Shown here: positions 51,398-62,019 of the stretch, one piece after another | Layout of the letters: each line of letters starts with the position of its first letter | Position numbering within the stretch: the first letter of the stretch is position 1 | Assembly: GCA_031446165.1 (NCBI GenBank) | Contig: CP132905.1 | Coordinates: 1-64,000, forward strand | DNA length: 64,000 nucleotides | DNA from: Arsenophonus sp031446165 | GTDB lineage: Bacteria > Pseudomonadota > Gammaproteobacteria > Enterobacterales > Enterobacteriaceae | Direction: 5' to 3' | Translations under genes and position numbers: made by a program | The notes under the pieces: model-generated | The model's database searches: none | The model's input: only the letters and a program-made list of their open reading frames with translations | Told to the model about the DNA's origin: nothing

Positions 51398-53815
51398 TTA
51401 TACGTCTATATTTTCTGCATTAAGAGCGTTTTTTTCTATGAATTTTTTTCTTGGTTCAACAGCATCTCCCATTAGCGTATTTAACAATTGATCAGTTGCA
51501 ATCGGATCTTTAATTTTAACACGCATCATGGAACGTGTTTTAGGATTCATTGTAGTTTCCCATAATTGTTCAGGGTTCATCTCACCTAATCCTTTATAGC
51601 GTTGTACTATTAATCCTCTTTGTGATTCTTTTGATAACCAATGTAATGCTTCTGCAAATGTATAAATTTTTTTCCGACGCTCTCCTTTTATAACATATGC
51701 ACTATCTTTTATAAGATCTCTGATTTGATCTCCAGTTTTTTTTATATGATGATATTCGATGCTCTGAATAAAATTTAAATCAAAATGATAAGTAGTATCT
51801 ATCCCGTGAGTTCTAACAATAAGCATCGGTTCAAACAGTTTATTTTGAATATTTTCATGGATATAATACTTATAAGTGCTAGCATTTTTTTCATTATTTG
51901 ATAAACGAGATAAAAACATTTTCATCCAATTATCTATTTTAGAATGATTTTTTAAAATATTTTCTTCTAATTTCGGTTGGTAAATAAGATTATTTAATAA
52001 AGTAAAGGGATAAATACGTTTTAAACGTTTAATGATTTTTTGTGTTATATTGTAATCGGTAATAATTCTTTCTAATTCTTTTCCTTTTAATATAGGAAGA
52101 TTGTGATTAACATGAATCGCAGCGTTTTCTAATGCTATTGAAATTAAATATTTATTCATTGATTCGTCATCTTTCACATATTGTTCGTCTTTTCCTTTTT
52201 TTACTTTATACAAAGGCGGTTGAGCAATGTAAAGATAACCTCTATTAATGATTTCTGGCATCTGACGATAAAAGAATGTTAATAATAATGTTCTAATATG
52301 GGAACCATCAACATCAGCATCGGTCATAATAATAATAGTATGATATCTTAATTTATCTGGGTTATATTCTTCTCTTCCAATGCCACATCCTAACGCTGTG
52401 ATCAAAGTCATAACTTCTTGAGAAGATAAGATTTTATCAAAACGAGCTTTTTCTATATTAAGAATTTTACCTTTTAAAGGTAAAATTGCTTGGTTTTTTC
52501 TGTTTCTACCTTGTTTTGCAGATCCACCAGCAGAATCACCTTCTACTAAATAAAGTTCCGATAAAGCAGGATTACGTTCTTGACAATCTGCTAATTTCCC
52601 GGGTAGACCAGTAATTTCAAAGCTGCCTTTACGCCGAGAGATCTCACGTGCTTTGCGCGCAGCTTCACGTGCATAAGCAGCATCAATTATTTTATTAATA
52701 ATAATTTTTGCATCATTAGGATTTTCTAGTAAATATTCAATTAATTTTTCACTCATTAATGTTTCAACGATTGTTTTAACTTCAGAAGACACTAACTTAT
52801 CTTTTGTTTGTGAGGAAAATTTTGGGTCAGGAACTTTAAGAGAAATAACTGCAATTAATCCTTCTCGTGTATCATCACCGGTAGTGTTTATTTTTGTTTT
52901 TTTTTGATAACCTTCTTTATCTATGTAATTGTTTAGTGTTCTTGTTATCGCTGTACGAAAACCAATTAAATGAGTTCCTCCATCTTTTTGTGGAATATTG
53001 TTGGTAAAACAATAAACATTTTCTTGAAAGCCATTATTCCATTGCATAGATATTTCTACATTAATAGCGTTTTTTTCGCTAGAAAAATAAAAAATATTTG
53101 GATGAATTACTGTTTTACTGGAACTCAGGTATTGAACAAAGGCTTTAATGCCACCTTTATAAAAAAAATTTTCTTCTTTCTGATCACGTTTATCTATTAA
53201 AGAAATAGATATCCCAGAATTAAGAAAAGAAAGTTCACGCAATCTTTTTGCTAAAATATTATATTCAAATTTAGTAACATTTTTAAAAATTTTCAAACTT
53301 GGCCAAAAACGAACATAAGTGCCTAATTTTTCAGTTTTTCCTATAATCTGTAAAGGTGCTTCTGGAACCCCAAATTGATATTTTTGTTTATAAATTTTTT
53401 TTTCACGATGAATAAGTAATTCCAATTTTTCTGACAAAGCATTTACGACAGAAATTCCAACTCCGTGTAAACCACCTGAAACTTTGTAAGAATTATCATC
53501 AAATTTTCCACCAGCATGTAAAATAGTCATAATAACTTCTGCAGCAGAAATACCTTCTTCTTCATGAATATCAGTAGGAATACCACGACCATTATCTACA
53601 ACAGATACAGAATTGTCTGTATGTATAGTTACAACAATATTATTGCAATATCCTGCAAGAGCTTCGTCAATAGAATTATCAACAATTTCAAACACCATAT
53701 GATGCAGTCCAGTACCATCTTCAGTATCACCAATATACATACCTGGTCTTTTACGAACAGCATTTAATCCCTTTAATACTTTAATACTTGATGAGTCATA
53801 TATATTTAACATCAA
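51398..53815 (-). CDS. gyrB: DNA gyrase subunit B
   Basis: GyrB is the ATPase subunit of gyrase, which supercoils DNA. The GHKL ATP site (EIVDNSIDEA, NGRGIP, GLHGVGISVVN) lies in the first 130 residues, the TOPRIM motif EGDSAGGSAKQGRNRK is near 424, and DADVDGSHI near 498. The C-terminal domain is complete (KGLGEMNPEQLWETTMNP). The 805 residues match E. coli plus one; the start could be the second of two adjacent Met codons. Confidence 0.97.
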   Translation of the reverse strand: MMLNIYDSSSIKVLKGLNAVRKRPGMYIGDTEDGTGLHHMVFEIVDNSIDEALAGYCNNIVVTIHTDNSVSVVDNGRGIPTDIHEEEGISAAEVIMTILHAGGKFDDNSYKVSGGLHGVGISVVNALSEKLELLIHREKKIYKQKYQFGVPEAPLQIIGKTEKLGTYVRFWPSLKIFKNVTKFEYNILAKRLRELSFLNSGISISLIDKRDQKEENFFYKGGIKAFVQYLSSSKTVIHPNIFYFSSEKNAINVEISMQWNNGFQENVYCFTNNIPQKDGGTHLIGFRTAITRTLNNYIDKEGYQKKTKINTTGDDTREGLIAVISLKVPDPKFSSQTKDKLVSSEVKTIVETLMSEKLIEYLLENPNDAKIIINKIIDAAYAREAARKAREISRRKGSFEITGLPGKLADCQERNPALSELYLVEGDSAGGSAKQGRNRKNQAILPLKGKILNIEKARFDKILSSQEVMTLITALGCGIGREEYNPDKLRYHTIIIMTDADVDGSHIRTLLLTFFYRQMPEIINRGYLYIAQPPLYKVKKGKDEQYVKDDESMNKYLISIALENAAIHVNHNLPILKGKELERIITDYNITQKIIKRLKRIYPFTLLNNLIYQPKLEENILKNHSKIDNWMKMFLSRLSNNEKNASTYKYYIHENIQNKLFEPMLIVRTHGIDTTYHFDLNFIQSIEYHHIKKTGDQIRDLIKDSAYVIKGERRKKIYTFAEALHWLSKESQRGLIVQRYKGLGEMNPEQLWETTMNPKTRSMMRVKIKDPIATDQLLNTLMGDAVEPRKKFIEKNALNAENIDV

Positions 53816-54502
53816 TTTATCTCACTACTTTGTACTGTATGGAGTTTTATATTTTAATTTTTCTTTTATATATTTTATAAAAAGTGTTTTTTGTATAAAA
53901 TATTTAAAATTTGCTATCATCATTTTAAAAAATATTTTGCATGTGTTTTATGTTTATAAATAGCGTAATAATATATTACTCATAAACATAATATTTATTA
54001 TATTTTTTTTAATTATATTAAAATTAAACTTTATATTGCTTCATTTAGATTTTAAAAATCTATTTTTTATTTGATCAATAGAAAATATACAATTATTATA
54101 TATATATTTATATGTTTTATGAATATAAATAAGATTAATTTCGATTTTTTTTATAATTTTTATGTTTTTTATAATAATAAAATGCATTGATTCAATTCAA
54201 TAAGAAAAAAAATATAATTTAATAATAAATATTATCAATTATTTTTTAAATTTATATTAATAAAATTTTTAGTATAGAAAATTACTTATATCTTTTATAA
54301 CTGATAATAATTCAAGTATTTCAATATAATATAAATTATAATTGTGTTAATCATTTAAAATTATTAAAAAATATGTATTATTTTTTAATAATTAATAAAG
54401 AAATATAATATATTTTTATGATATTCTATAAATTAAAAAAACAAAAAAAATACTGGCTTTTATTTTTTCAAGTTTTTTAATATCTATTAAAAAAATTCAC
54501 AA
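53816..54502. other. Eroded spacer at the former recF locus
   Basis: E. coli has recF between dnaN and gyrB. Here 687 bases of A/T-rich, stop-filled sequence occupy the place, with no recF Walker motif in any frame. RecF-dependent gap repair is therefore probably lost. The interval is about 60 per cent of the length of recF and has not been fully deleted. Confidence 0.65.
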
Positions 54503-55603
54503 TTATATTTTCATAGGCATAATAACATAAATCACATCATGATTCTCTAAATTTTTGATTTGCATACTAGAATTTGAATCAGTTAATAATATATTAATTG
54601 TTTCGCATTTTAGTGCATTTAAAACATCAAGAATATAACTGACATTAAAAGCAATTTCTATTGCTGAATTTTGATAAATAACATCAATAATTTCTTCTGA
54701 TTCTTCTTGTTCTGTATTTTTTGCTGTAATTTTTATTTTATTTTTTGTTATACAAAGATTTACACTACGAAATTTTTCATTTGATAAAATTGCTGCACGT
54801 GAAAATGCCTGTTTTAATTTGTTGCAATCACCAAGTAATGTTTTATCTGGATTTTTTGGTATAACATGTTGGTAATCAGGAAAACAAGCATCTACAAGTT
54901 TAGAAGTAAAAATAATATTATCAATATGAGCTCTGATATTATTATTACCGATTTGTAATGTAATTAATTCCTCACTATTATCTAATAATCTTAAAAATTC
55001 TATAACTCCTTTACGTGGTATTATAACTGAATATTTTGGTAAAACTTGATTTATGTTAAGTGAACATAATGCTAACCGATGTCCATCTGTAGCTACAGTA
55101 CATAATTTTTTATCTTCTATTTTAAATAACATACCATTTAGATAATAACGTACATCTTGATGAGCCATTGAAAATTGTGTTGTTTCAATTAGACGTTTTA
55201 AAATAGATTTTTGTATTTTAAAGTCAACTTTACTTTTCCAATCGCTAAGATTTGGAAAATCCTTAGCAGGAAGAGTTATAAGTGAAAATCGGCTACGACC
55301 GGACAATAGTAATAAACGATTTTCTTTTAAAATCACTTGAATAATAGAATGATTTGGTAAACCACGACAGATATCAAAAAATTTTTTTGCAGGAACAGTG
55401 GTGATACCATTTTCACTTTCATTTATTAGTTTTATTTGTGAAATCATTTCTATTTCTAGATCAGTACTTGTTAATGATAAGAATGTTTCACTAACTTTTA
55501 GTAATATATGATTTAATATAGGTAATATAGTACGTCCACTTAATATATTATTAACTTGCTGCAGAGGTTTAAGTAATTTTTCACGTTCAATAGTAAATTT
55601 CAT
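54503..55603 (-). CDS. dnaN: DNA polymerase III sliding clamp (beta)
   Basis: Beta is the ring-shaped processivity clamp. Its 366 residues equal E. coli. Three repeated domains are visible: MKFTIEREKLLKPLQQVNNILSG-type opening, the middle domain with YYLNGMLF and ATDGHRLALC, and the C-terminal MPMKI, where E. coli has MPMRL, at the protein-binding cleft. It lies 4 bases after dnaA. Confidence 0.97.
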   Translation of the reverse strand: MKFTIEREKLLKPLQQVNNILSGRTILPILNHILLKVSETFLSLTSTDLEIEMISQIKLINESENGITTVPAKKFFDICRGLPNHSIIQVILKENRLLLLSGRSRFSLITLPAKDFPNLSDWKSKVDFKIQKSILKRLIETTQFSMAHQDVRYYLNGMLFKIEDKKLCTVATDGHRLALCSLNINQVLPKYSVIIPRKGVIEFLRLLDNSEELITLQIGNNNIRAHIDNIIFTSKLVDACFPDYQHVIPKNPDKTLLGDCNKLKQAFSRAAILSNEKFRSVNLCITKNKIKITAKNTEQEESEEIIDVIYQNSAIEIAFNVSYILDVLNALKCETINILLTDSNSSMQIKNLENHDVIYVIMPMKI

Positions 55604-55607
55604 AGTA

Positions 55608-56993
55608 TTATGATGATAATGTTCTCATTAAATTAGAAAAATCTTCCTTTATGTTATGATTATTTTTTCGCAATTGTTCAATTTTTCGACAAGCATGTAA
55701 TACTGTAGTATGATCGCGTCCACCAAAAGCTTCTCCAATTTCTGGTAAACTATGATTAGTTAATTCTTTTGCTAATGCCATGGCTATATGTCTAGGGCGT
55801 GTAACAGAACGAAAACGGCGTTTAGATAATAAATCTGTAACTTTTATTTTAAAATATTCAGCAACTGTTTTTTGAATATTATCAATAGTGACCAGTTTTT
55901 CTTGTAAAGCTAATAAATCTCGTAATGCTTCACGAACAAAATCAATTGTAATAGTACGACCAGTAAAATTTGCATTAGCAATAACTCTATTTAATGCCCC
56001 TTCTAGCTCTCGAACATTTGAACGCAAACGTTTAGCAATAAAAAAAGCTACTTCATCAGGTAATTGAATTTTATTTTCATCAGATTTCTTCATTAAAATA
56101 GCAACACGTGTTTCTAATTCTGGTGGTTCAATTGCAACAGTAAGCCCCCATCCAAAACGGGATTTTAATCTATCTTCGACTCCATGAATTTCTTTTGGAT
56201 ATCGATCAGAAGTTAGAATAATTTGTTGATTACCTTCAAGTAAAGCATTAAAAGTATGAAAAAATTCTTCTTGAGATCGTTCTTTATTAGCAAAAAATTG
56301 AATATCATCAATTAATAATGCATCTACGGAACGATAATAACGTTTAAAGTCTTCAATGACATTGTTTTTTAATGCTTTTACCATGTCTTGCACAAATCTT
56401 TCAGAATGCATATATACTGCTTTTGCATTTATTTTTTTTCTTTTTATAATATTTCCTACTGCATGAAGCAAATGTGTTTTACCTAATCCTGTTTCACCAT
56501 AAATAAATAATGGATTATAGGCTTTACCAGGATTATTAGCAACTTGACTTGCAGCAGCACGGGCAAGTTGGTTAGATTTACCTTCAACAAAGTTATTGAA
56601 GGTATGTTTGTGATTTATATTGCAATGATAAATATTTTTAATATTTTTTTGTGTATTACCCCAATTAGGAGTATTCTTAAAATGGTTGTTTTCTGAAATA
56701 TTTTTTTTTAGAGGCATATCTTTTATAAGATGAGTTTCTGTTATTTTAGGTTTATTACCTATTTCAAATTTTAAATTAGGAACATTAGAGCCACAAAAAT
56801 CGTTCAATAATATATTAATGTTATTAATATATTTATTTTTTACCCAATCTAACACAAAACGATTAGGAGCATAAAGTGCTAATGTGTTATTACTCAATTC
56901 TGCTTGGAGAGGGCGTATCCACATACTAAATTCTGTGGCAGGTAACTCATCCTGCAATCGAGCAAGACACTGTTGCCAAAGTGAAAATGACAC
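55608..56993 (-). CDS. dnaA: Chromosomal replication initiator DnaA
   Basis: DnaA binds oriC boxes and unwinds the origin. Domain I (SLWQQCLARLQDELPATEFSMWIRPLQ) is well kept. The linker (about 85-130) is short and Asn/Lys-rich. Domain III has Walker A GETGLGKT at 166-173 and Walker B LIDDIQF, and domain IV has the DNA-binding signature GGRDHTTVLHACRKI. The 461 residues are near the 467 of E. coli. The start is GTG at 56993, as in E. coli, with GAGGGG 8 bases upstream. Several ant and tsetse symbionts lack dnaA, so its presence is informative. Confidence 0.98.
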   Translation of the reverse strand: MSFSLWQQCLARLQDELPATEFSMWIRPLQAELSNNTLALYAPNRFVLDWVKNKYINNINILLNDFCGSNVPNLKFEIGNKPKITETHLIKDMPLKKNISENNHFKNTPNWGNTQKNIKNIYHCNINHKHTFNNFVEGKSNQLARAAASQVANNPGKAYNPLFIYGETGLGKTHLLHAVGNIIKRKKINAKAVYMHSERFVQDMVKALKNNVIEDFKRYYRSVDALLIDDIQFFANKERSQEEFFHTFNALLEGNQQIILTSDRYPKEIHGVEDRLKSRFGWGLTVAIEPPELETRVAILMKKSDENKIQLPDEVAFFIAKRLRSNVRELEGALNRVIANANFTGRTITIDFVREALRDLLALQEKLVTIDNIQKTVAEYFKIKVTDLLSKRRFRSVTRPRHIAMALAKELTNHSLPEIGEAFGGRDHTTVLHACRKIEQLRKNNHNIKEDFSNLMRTLSS

Positions 56994-57618
56994 GATGAAT
57001 TCCCCTCAAACAAAATAAATAAAAAATTGTTACATTAAACAGGTAATATAATTATTAATGTTTAAAAAAAAGACTAAATAAAGAATATGAATTATATATT
57101 AAAAATTGTATAAAATCTGTATTCTTTCATATAGTTTTACTAATTTTTATTTTATAACATGAAATTTAGTACACATGTTTATAAAAAAAATAAAAAACAA
57201 ATATTAATATATTCATTATATATGCATTATTATTTATTAATAAACAAATTATATGATTGAGGATATAATTTGTAATGTTAATTACAGGTTTGATCATTTA
57301 AATGGTTATTTATTAAAGAATAGATTATTTTGTGTATTATTTATACTATTTTAAATGTTGATTTATATAAATTCTTATAGAAAAATAAAGATTTAGATTT
57401 TAATATAAACGCATTGTACAATAAATTTAACATTTATTTTTATTGCGGAATTTTATATCTTTTATTACAATATTATCTTAATTTTGGCGTAAAAATTAAG
57501 AAAATACTGTTTAGATATTACTAATAATAACAGCAATGTTAAGAATTCATATCATTTTTAATGATTAAAATACGATTTTGCTGATTCAAAAACTCTATTT
57601 AAGTTAGGTAAAACTTTT
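56994..57618. other. Divergent dnaA-rpmH promoter region
   Basis: About 625 bases hold the promoters for dnaA-dnaN-gyrB (minus) and rpmH-rnpA (plus). I see no good TTATNCACA DnaA box, which in E. coli mediates dnaA autoregulation. A 9-bp inverted repeat (57477-57485 and 57492-57500, loop GGCGTA) lies about 120 bases before rpmH. No coding frame. Confidence 0.5.
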
Positions 57619-57762
57619 ATGAAACGTACTTTTCAACCATCTTTATTAAAACGTAATAGATCTCACGGTTTTCGTGCCCGTATGTCTACTAAAAATGGTC
57701 GACAAATTTTAGCTAATAGACGGGCTAAAATTCGTTCTCATCTTACTGTTTCTTCAAAATAA
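57619..57762 (+). CDS. rpmH: 50S ribosomal protein L34
   Basis: A 47-codon gene too short for automatic detection. It encodes MKRTFQPSLLKRNRSHGFR, then ARMSTKNGRQILANRRAK and an end LTVSSK; E. coli L34 has 46 residues. It is divergent from dnaA and 9 bases upstream of rnpA, as in nearly all bacteria. Confidence 0.97.
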   Translation: MKRTFQPSLLKRNRSHGFRARMSTKNGRQILANRRAKIRSHLTVSSK

Positions 57763-57771
57763 TTTCTCAAA

Positions 57772-58131
57772 GTGAATAAACTGGTTTTTTCCCGGAGACT
57801 AAGATTATTAAAATCTAAAGATTTTGATTATGTGTTTCAATATCCAAAAAGGGTATTCTCTCAAGAAATCACTATTCTTGGACGTCTAAATACTTTGAGA
57901 TATCCACGTATTGGTTTTATTATTGCAAAAAAAAATATCAAATTATCTCATGAGCGTAATCGTATTAAACGCTTAGTAAGAGAATATTTTAGGTTAAATC
58001 AATATAAATTACCATCAATGGATTTTGTTATTTTAGTAAAAAAAGGTATTGTGAATTTAGATAATCAAGAAATTACGAAAAAATTAGGTTACTTATGGTG
58101 TCGTTATTGTCATTTAGCACGCAGATTTTAA
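57772..58131 (+). CDS. rnpA: Ribonuclease P protein component
   Basis: RnpA is the protein cofactor of RNase P, which trims tRNA 5' ends. The 119 residues match E. coli, with the RNR signature in SHERNRIKRLVREYFR near residue 60. The start is GTG at 57772, as in E. coli. Its last 37 bases overlap the yidD start. Confidence 0.96.
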   Translation: MNKLVFSRRLRLLKSKDFDYVFQYPKRVFSQEITILGRLNTLRYPRIGFIIAKKNIKLSHERNRIKRLVREYFRLNQYKLPSMDFVILVKKGIVNLDNQEITKKLGYLWCRYCHLARRF

Positions 58132-58355
58132 TTTTAATCATAAAATGTTATCAATTAATAATAAGTCCATTGTTAGGGTCTTGTTGCCGATTTAATCCAG
58201 TTTGTTCTCAATATAGTATTGAAGCATTATCTCGATTTGGATGTATAAAAGGTATTTGGTTAATAATAACACGTATATTAAAGTGTCATCCTTTACATGT
58301 AGGTGGTGATGATCCAGTATCATTTAGAGATCGTAACCATAATAGAGAACATTAA
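58095..58355 (+). CDS. yidD: Membrane insertion efficiency factor YidD
   Basis: A small membrane-associated protein proposed to assist YidC insertion. It has 86 residues with the family core YQLIISPLLGSCCRFNPVCSQYSIEAL and LKCHPLHVGGDDPV, including conserved cysteines. It overlaps rnpA at its 5' end and yidC at its 3' end by one base, so three genes are tightly packed. Confidence 0.94.
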   Translation: MVSLLSFSTQILILIIKCYQLIISPLLGSCCRFNPVCSQYSIEALSRFGCIKGIWLIITRILKCHPLHVGGDDPVSFRDRNHNREH

Positions 58356-60004
58356 TGATGGATTCGCAACGAAATGTTTTATTTTTTATTTTGTTATTTG
58401 TTTCATTTTTAATGTGGCAAACATGGGAAAATGATAAAAAAACAATATATGATTCTGATAAAAATTTAAAAGAAAAATATAGAATTACTTATGATGATCC
58501 GATTAATTCAAAGGTTTATGAAAAAGGTAAAATAATTACGGTAAAAACTGATGTACTTGCTTTACGTATAAATACGGAAGGGGGAGATCTTAATGAAGCC
58601 GATTTATTAGCTTATTCTCAAAAATTGGATTCTTCTGATCCTTTTCGTTTATTAGAAACTAGTAAAGATTTTGTTTATCAAGCACAAAGTGGAATAATTG
58701 GAAAAGATGGACCAGATAATCCTAATTATAATAAAGGTTTTCGACCTTTGTATCTGACCAGCAAAAATAATTTTGTATTAGAAGATGGTGAAAATGAATT
58801 ACGTGTTCCTTTAACTTTTAAAGACAAAAATGGCATTATTTATCAAAAAGTTTATGTGTTACAGCGTGGTAAATATAATATTTTTATTGAATATATTATA
58901 AATAATATAACCAATCAACAATTAATGTTATCTTTTTTTGGTCAATTAAAACAGACGATAGAATTACCAAAATATCGCACTATAGAAAATAGTAACTTTG
59001 ATTTGCATACTTATCGTGGTACTGCTTATTCTTCTGATCAAAAAAATTATAAAAAATATACTTTTAGTGATATCATTGATAATGATTTAAACGTTCAAAC
59101 AAGAAGTGGATGGGTTGCTATGTTGCAACAGTATTTTGTAACCGCATGGATATTAAAATATAAAAATATAAATACAATATACAGTATAAATTTAGATAAA
59201 TCTGTTGCTATTATTGGTTATAAAAGTTTTCCAGTAAAAATAATGCCTAAAAGTAAAGCGTATTATGTTTCACAATTGTGGATAGGTCCTGAATTACAAT
59301 CAGAGATGGCAGTAATTGCACCACATTTAGATCTAACAGTTGATTATGGATGGTTATGGTTTATTTCTCAACCATTATTTAAATTATTAAAATTTATTTA
59401 TGGTTTTATCGGTAATTGGGGTTTTTCAATCATTTTTATTACTTTTATCGTTCGTGTTATTATGTATCCTTTAACCAAAGCACAATATACTTCAATGGCA
59501 AAAATGCGTTTATTACAGCCAAAAGTAATGGCTATAAAAGAAAGAATAGGTCATGATAAACAACGAATCAGTCAAGAAATGATGAAACTTTATCAAACTG
59601 AGAAAGTTAATCCATTAGGTGGATGTCTACCTTTGCTTATTCAGATGCCTATTTTTTTAGCTTTATATTATATGTTAATGGGTTCTGTTGAGTTACGTCA
59701 TGCTTCTTTTATTGCTTGGATACAAGATCTATCAGATCAAGATCCTTATTATATTCTTCCATGTTTAATGGGCTTAACAATGTATATAATACAAAAAATG
59801 TCACCAATAACAATTGCTGATCCCATACAAGAAAAAATTATGACATATATGCCTATTATTTTTACTTTGTTTTTTTTATGGTTTCCTTCTGGTTTGGTCT
59901 TGTATTATACTGTAAGTAATATTATAACAATTATTCAACAACAAATTATTTATCGTGGATTAGAAAAATGTGGATTGTATAATCCTCATAAAATTAAAAA
60001 ATGA
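58355..60004 (+). CDS. yidC: Membrane protein insertase YidC
   Basis: YidC inserts and folds inner-membrane proteins, alone or with SecYEG, including ATP synthase subunit c. The 549 residues show an N-terminal helix (about 5-20), a large periplasmic domain (about 30-345) and a C-terminal core with five helices containing NWGFSIIFITFIVRVIMYPLT and the conserved Arg, then GCLPLLIQMPIF. The length equals E. coli plus one. Confidence 0.97.
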   Translation: MMDSQRNVLFFILLFVSFLMWQTWENDKKTIYDSDKNLKEKYRITYDDPINSKVYEKGKIITVKTDVLALRINTEGGDLNEADLLAYSQKLDSSDPFRLLETSKDFVYQAQSGIIGKDGPDNPNYNKGFRPLYLTSKNNFVLEDGENELRVPLTFKDKNGIIYQKVYVLQRGKYNIFIEYIINNITNQQLMLSFFGQLKQTIELPKYRTIENSNFDLHTYRGTAYSSDQKNYKKYTFSDIIDNDLNVQTRSGWVAMLQQYFVTAWILKYKNINTIYSINLDKSVAIIGYKSFPVKIMPKSKAYYVSQLWIGPELQSEMAVIAPHLDLTVDYGWLWFISQPLFKLLKFIYGFIGNWGFSIIFITFIVRVIMYPLTKAQYTSMAKMRLLQPKVMAIKERIGHDKQRISQEMMKLYQTEKVNPLGGCLPLLIQMPIFLALYYMLMGSVELRHASFIAWIQDLSDQDPYYILPCLMGLTMYIIQKMSPITIADPIQEKIMTYMPIIFTLFFLWFPSGLVLYYTVSNIITIIQQQIIYRGLEKCGLYNPHKIKK

Positions 60005-60648
60005 TTTTTATTTTTGCGGATAAAATAAAAAATATTGTATAATCGATTCATGTTTCTATTATATATTTAATATATTCAAAATATAAATTTTTATTTTAAT
60101 ATTTATATCTTTTTTTCACAAAAAAATGATGTCGCATAAGTTTTTAGATATATGTATTTATTACTTTAACAATAATTAAAACTATTAAATAATTCATTAA
60201 TTGGTTCGTAATATATTTTTTAAATCTTTTTTATATCTTAAACGTATGAATTTATCTTTAAATTTAACATCGAATAAGTATCTTATTTCATCAAATGAAA
60301 AAAAATGATTAAGTTTATCACAAATAAAATTTTAATTATTTTTCAATAAAAATAATTTTAGATAAATATTATTTCTTTTAAAGTTTTTTTGATGTGATAT
60401 ATTAATATTTTGATATATTAATATTTACAAATATTCTATATTGATGATTAAATTTTTAATGTTTTATTTTTTTAAATTAATAAAATTAATATATATTAAA
60501 ATTAAATCATTATTGATATTTTATATTTTTTATTTTTGAGTTCTTTTTTAACAGATTTAATAAATATAAAATAAGAAAATAATATATAGTTATGTTAAAT
60601 AAAAATTATGCATTAAAAATGTTATATTTTATAAAATTTTAAATTAAA
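60005..60648. other. A+T-rich spacer between yidC and mnmE
   Basis: These 644 bases have no coding frame or RNA-like fold. They contain a perfect 16-bp tandem duplication at 60395-60426. In E. coli the yidC-mnmE spacing is only about 100 bases, so this spacer is longer in the reduced genome; its origin is unclear. Confidence 0.5.
60395..60426. repeat. Perfect 16-bp tandem duplication
   Basis: Two identical adjacent copies of TGATATATTAATATTT at 60395-60410 and 60411-60426, within the yidC-mnmE spacer. Confidence 0.8.
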
Positions 60649-62019
60649 ATGATTTATATCAATGATACAATTATTGCACAAGCAACTCCAATTGGACGGG
60701 GGGGAGTAGGCATTTTACGAATATCAGGACCTAAAGTCATTGAAATTGCTAAATGTTTTTTAGGTAAATTACCTAATCCAAGATATGCAGCTTATCTTCC
60801 ATTTTATAATAAAAACGGTCAATTACTAGATAAAATAATTGCACTTTATTTTCCTGCACCTTATTCGTTTACTGGTGAAGATATTTTAGAGATACATGGT
60901 CATGGTGGACGAGTTATTTTAGATTTGTTACTTCGTGAGATTTTACAGATAGATGAAGTGCGTATTGCACAACCTGGTGAATTTTCCCAACGTGCTTTTT
61001 TAAATGAAAAAATCGATTTAACTCAAGCTGAAGCAATTGCTGATATTATAGATGCAAATAGTGAGGTAGAAGCGCGTTTAGCAATGAATTCTTTACAAGG
61101 TGTTTTTTCCAAACATATTCATGCAATAGTAGCAGATCTTATTAATTTACGTATTTATATTGAAGCTATGATTGATTTTCCAGATGAAAAAATAAATTTT
61201 TTATCTGAAAAAAAAATTCAATTAGCATTAAATAAGTTAGTGACTGATGTAAAAAACATATCTGAAGAAGCTTCTCAAGCTAATTTATTACAAGAAGGAA
61301 TAAAGATTGTAATTTCTGGTTTACCTAATACAGGTAAATCTAGTTTATTAAATGCACTATTAGGTCATGAAATAGCAATTGTAACTGATGTTGCAGGTAC
61401 TACTAGGGATGTATTACGTGGAAATCTTAATATTGAAAGTATACCGTTTAATATTATCGATACTGCAGGTTTACGTGAAACGATTGATGCAGTTGAAAAA
61501 ATTGGTATCAAGCGAGCTTGGAAGGAAATAGAGAAAGCTCATCATGTGTTGTTTATGATAGATAGCACAAAAACAGGAATAAAAGAAACTAAAGAACTTT
61601 TATTAAAATTTATGACCAAATTACCTAAAAATATACCTATTACAGTAATTAGAAATAAAGCAGATATTACTAATGAACCAATAGAAAAAACGAAAATTGA
61701 TAATTTTTTTATGATTTGTTTATCAGTTTTAAAAAAAAGAGGTATTGATTTATTACGTAATCATTTAAAAGAAATTTTTTCTGGATTACATGACCATGTT
61801 GATAGTAGATTTTTAGCTAGGCGTCGTCATATTCAAGCAATTAATATAGCATTTAAACATTTACAACAAGCACATCAACAATTAATTGTTTTTAATGCAA
61901 TTGATTTATTAGCAGAAGAACTTCGGTTAGCTCAAATTTCATTAAATACAATTACTGGAAAATTTACTTCAGATGATTTATTATCTGAGATATTTTCTAA
62001 ATTTTGCATTGGAAAATAA
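60649..62019 (+). CDS. mnmE: tRNA modification GTPase MnmE
   Basis: MnmE (TrmE) binds GTP and a tetrahydrofolate derivative and, with MnmG, modifies wobble U34. The N-terminal domain has DTIIAQATPIGRGGVGILRISG. The G domain (about 215-380) has the P-loop GLPNTGKSS, DTAGLRET, and NKAD. The C-terminus ends in the catalytic CIGK. The 456 residues are normal. Its partner mnmG is at 35634. Confidence 0.97.
   Translation: MIYINDTIIAQATPIGRGGVGILRISGPKVIEIAKCFLGKLPNPRYAAYLPFYNKNGQLLDKIIALYFPAPYSFTGEDILEIHGHGGRVILDLLLREILQIDEVRIAQPGEFSQRAFLNEKIDLTQAEAIADIIDANSEVEARLAMNSLQGVFSKHIHAIVADLINLRIYIEAMIDFPDEKINFLSEKKIQLALNKLVTDVKNISEEASQANLLQEGIKIVISGLPNTGKSSLLNALLGHEIAIVTDVAGTTRDVLRGNLNIESIPFNIIDTAGLRETIDAVEKIGIKRAWKEIEKAHHVLFMIDSTKTGIKETKELLLKFMTKLPKNIPITVIRNKADITNEPIEKTKIDNFFMICLSVLKKRGIDLLRNHLKEIFSGLHDHVDSRFLARRRHIQAINIAFKHLQQAHQQLIVFNAIDLLAEELRLAQISLNTITGKFTSDDLLSEIFSKFCIGK

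Noticed and set aside
57477..57500. Inverted repeat upstream of rpmH as a terminator
   Set aside because: There is no T tail, no upstream plus-strand gene, and A/T palindromes of this size are common here; kept only as a note in the spacer entry.
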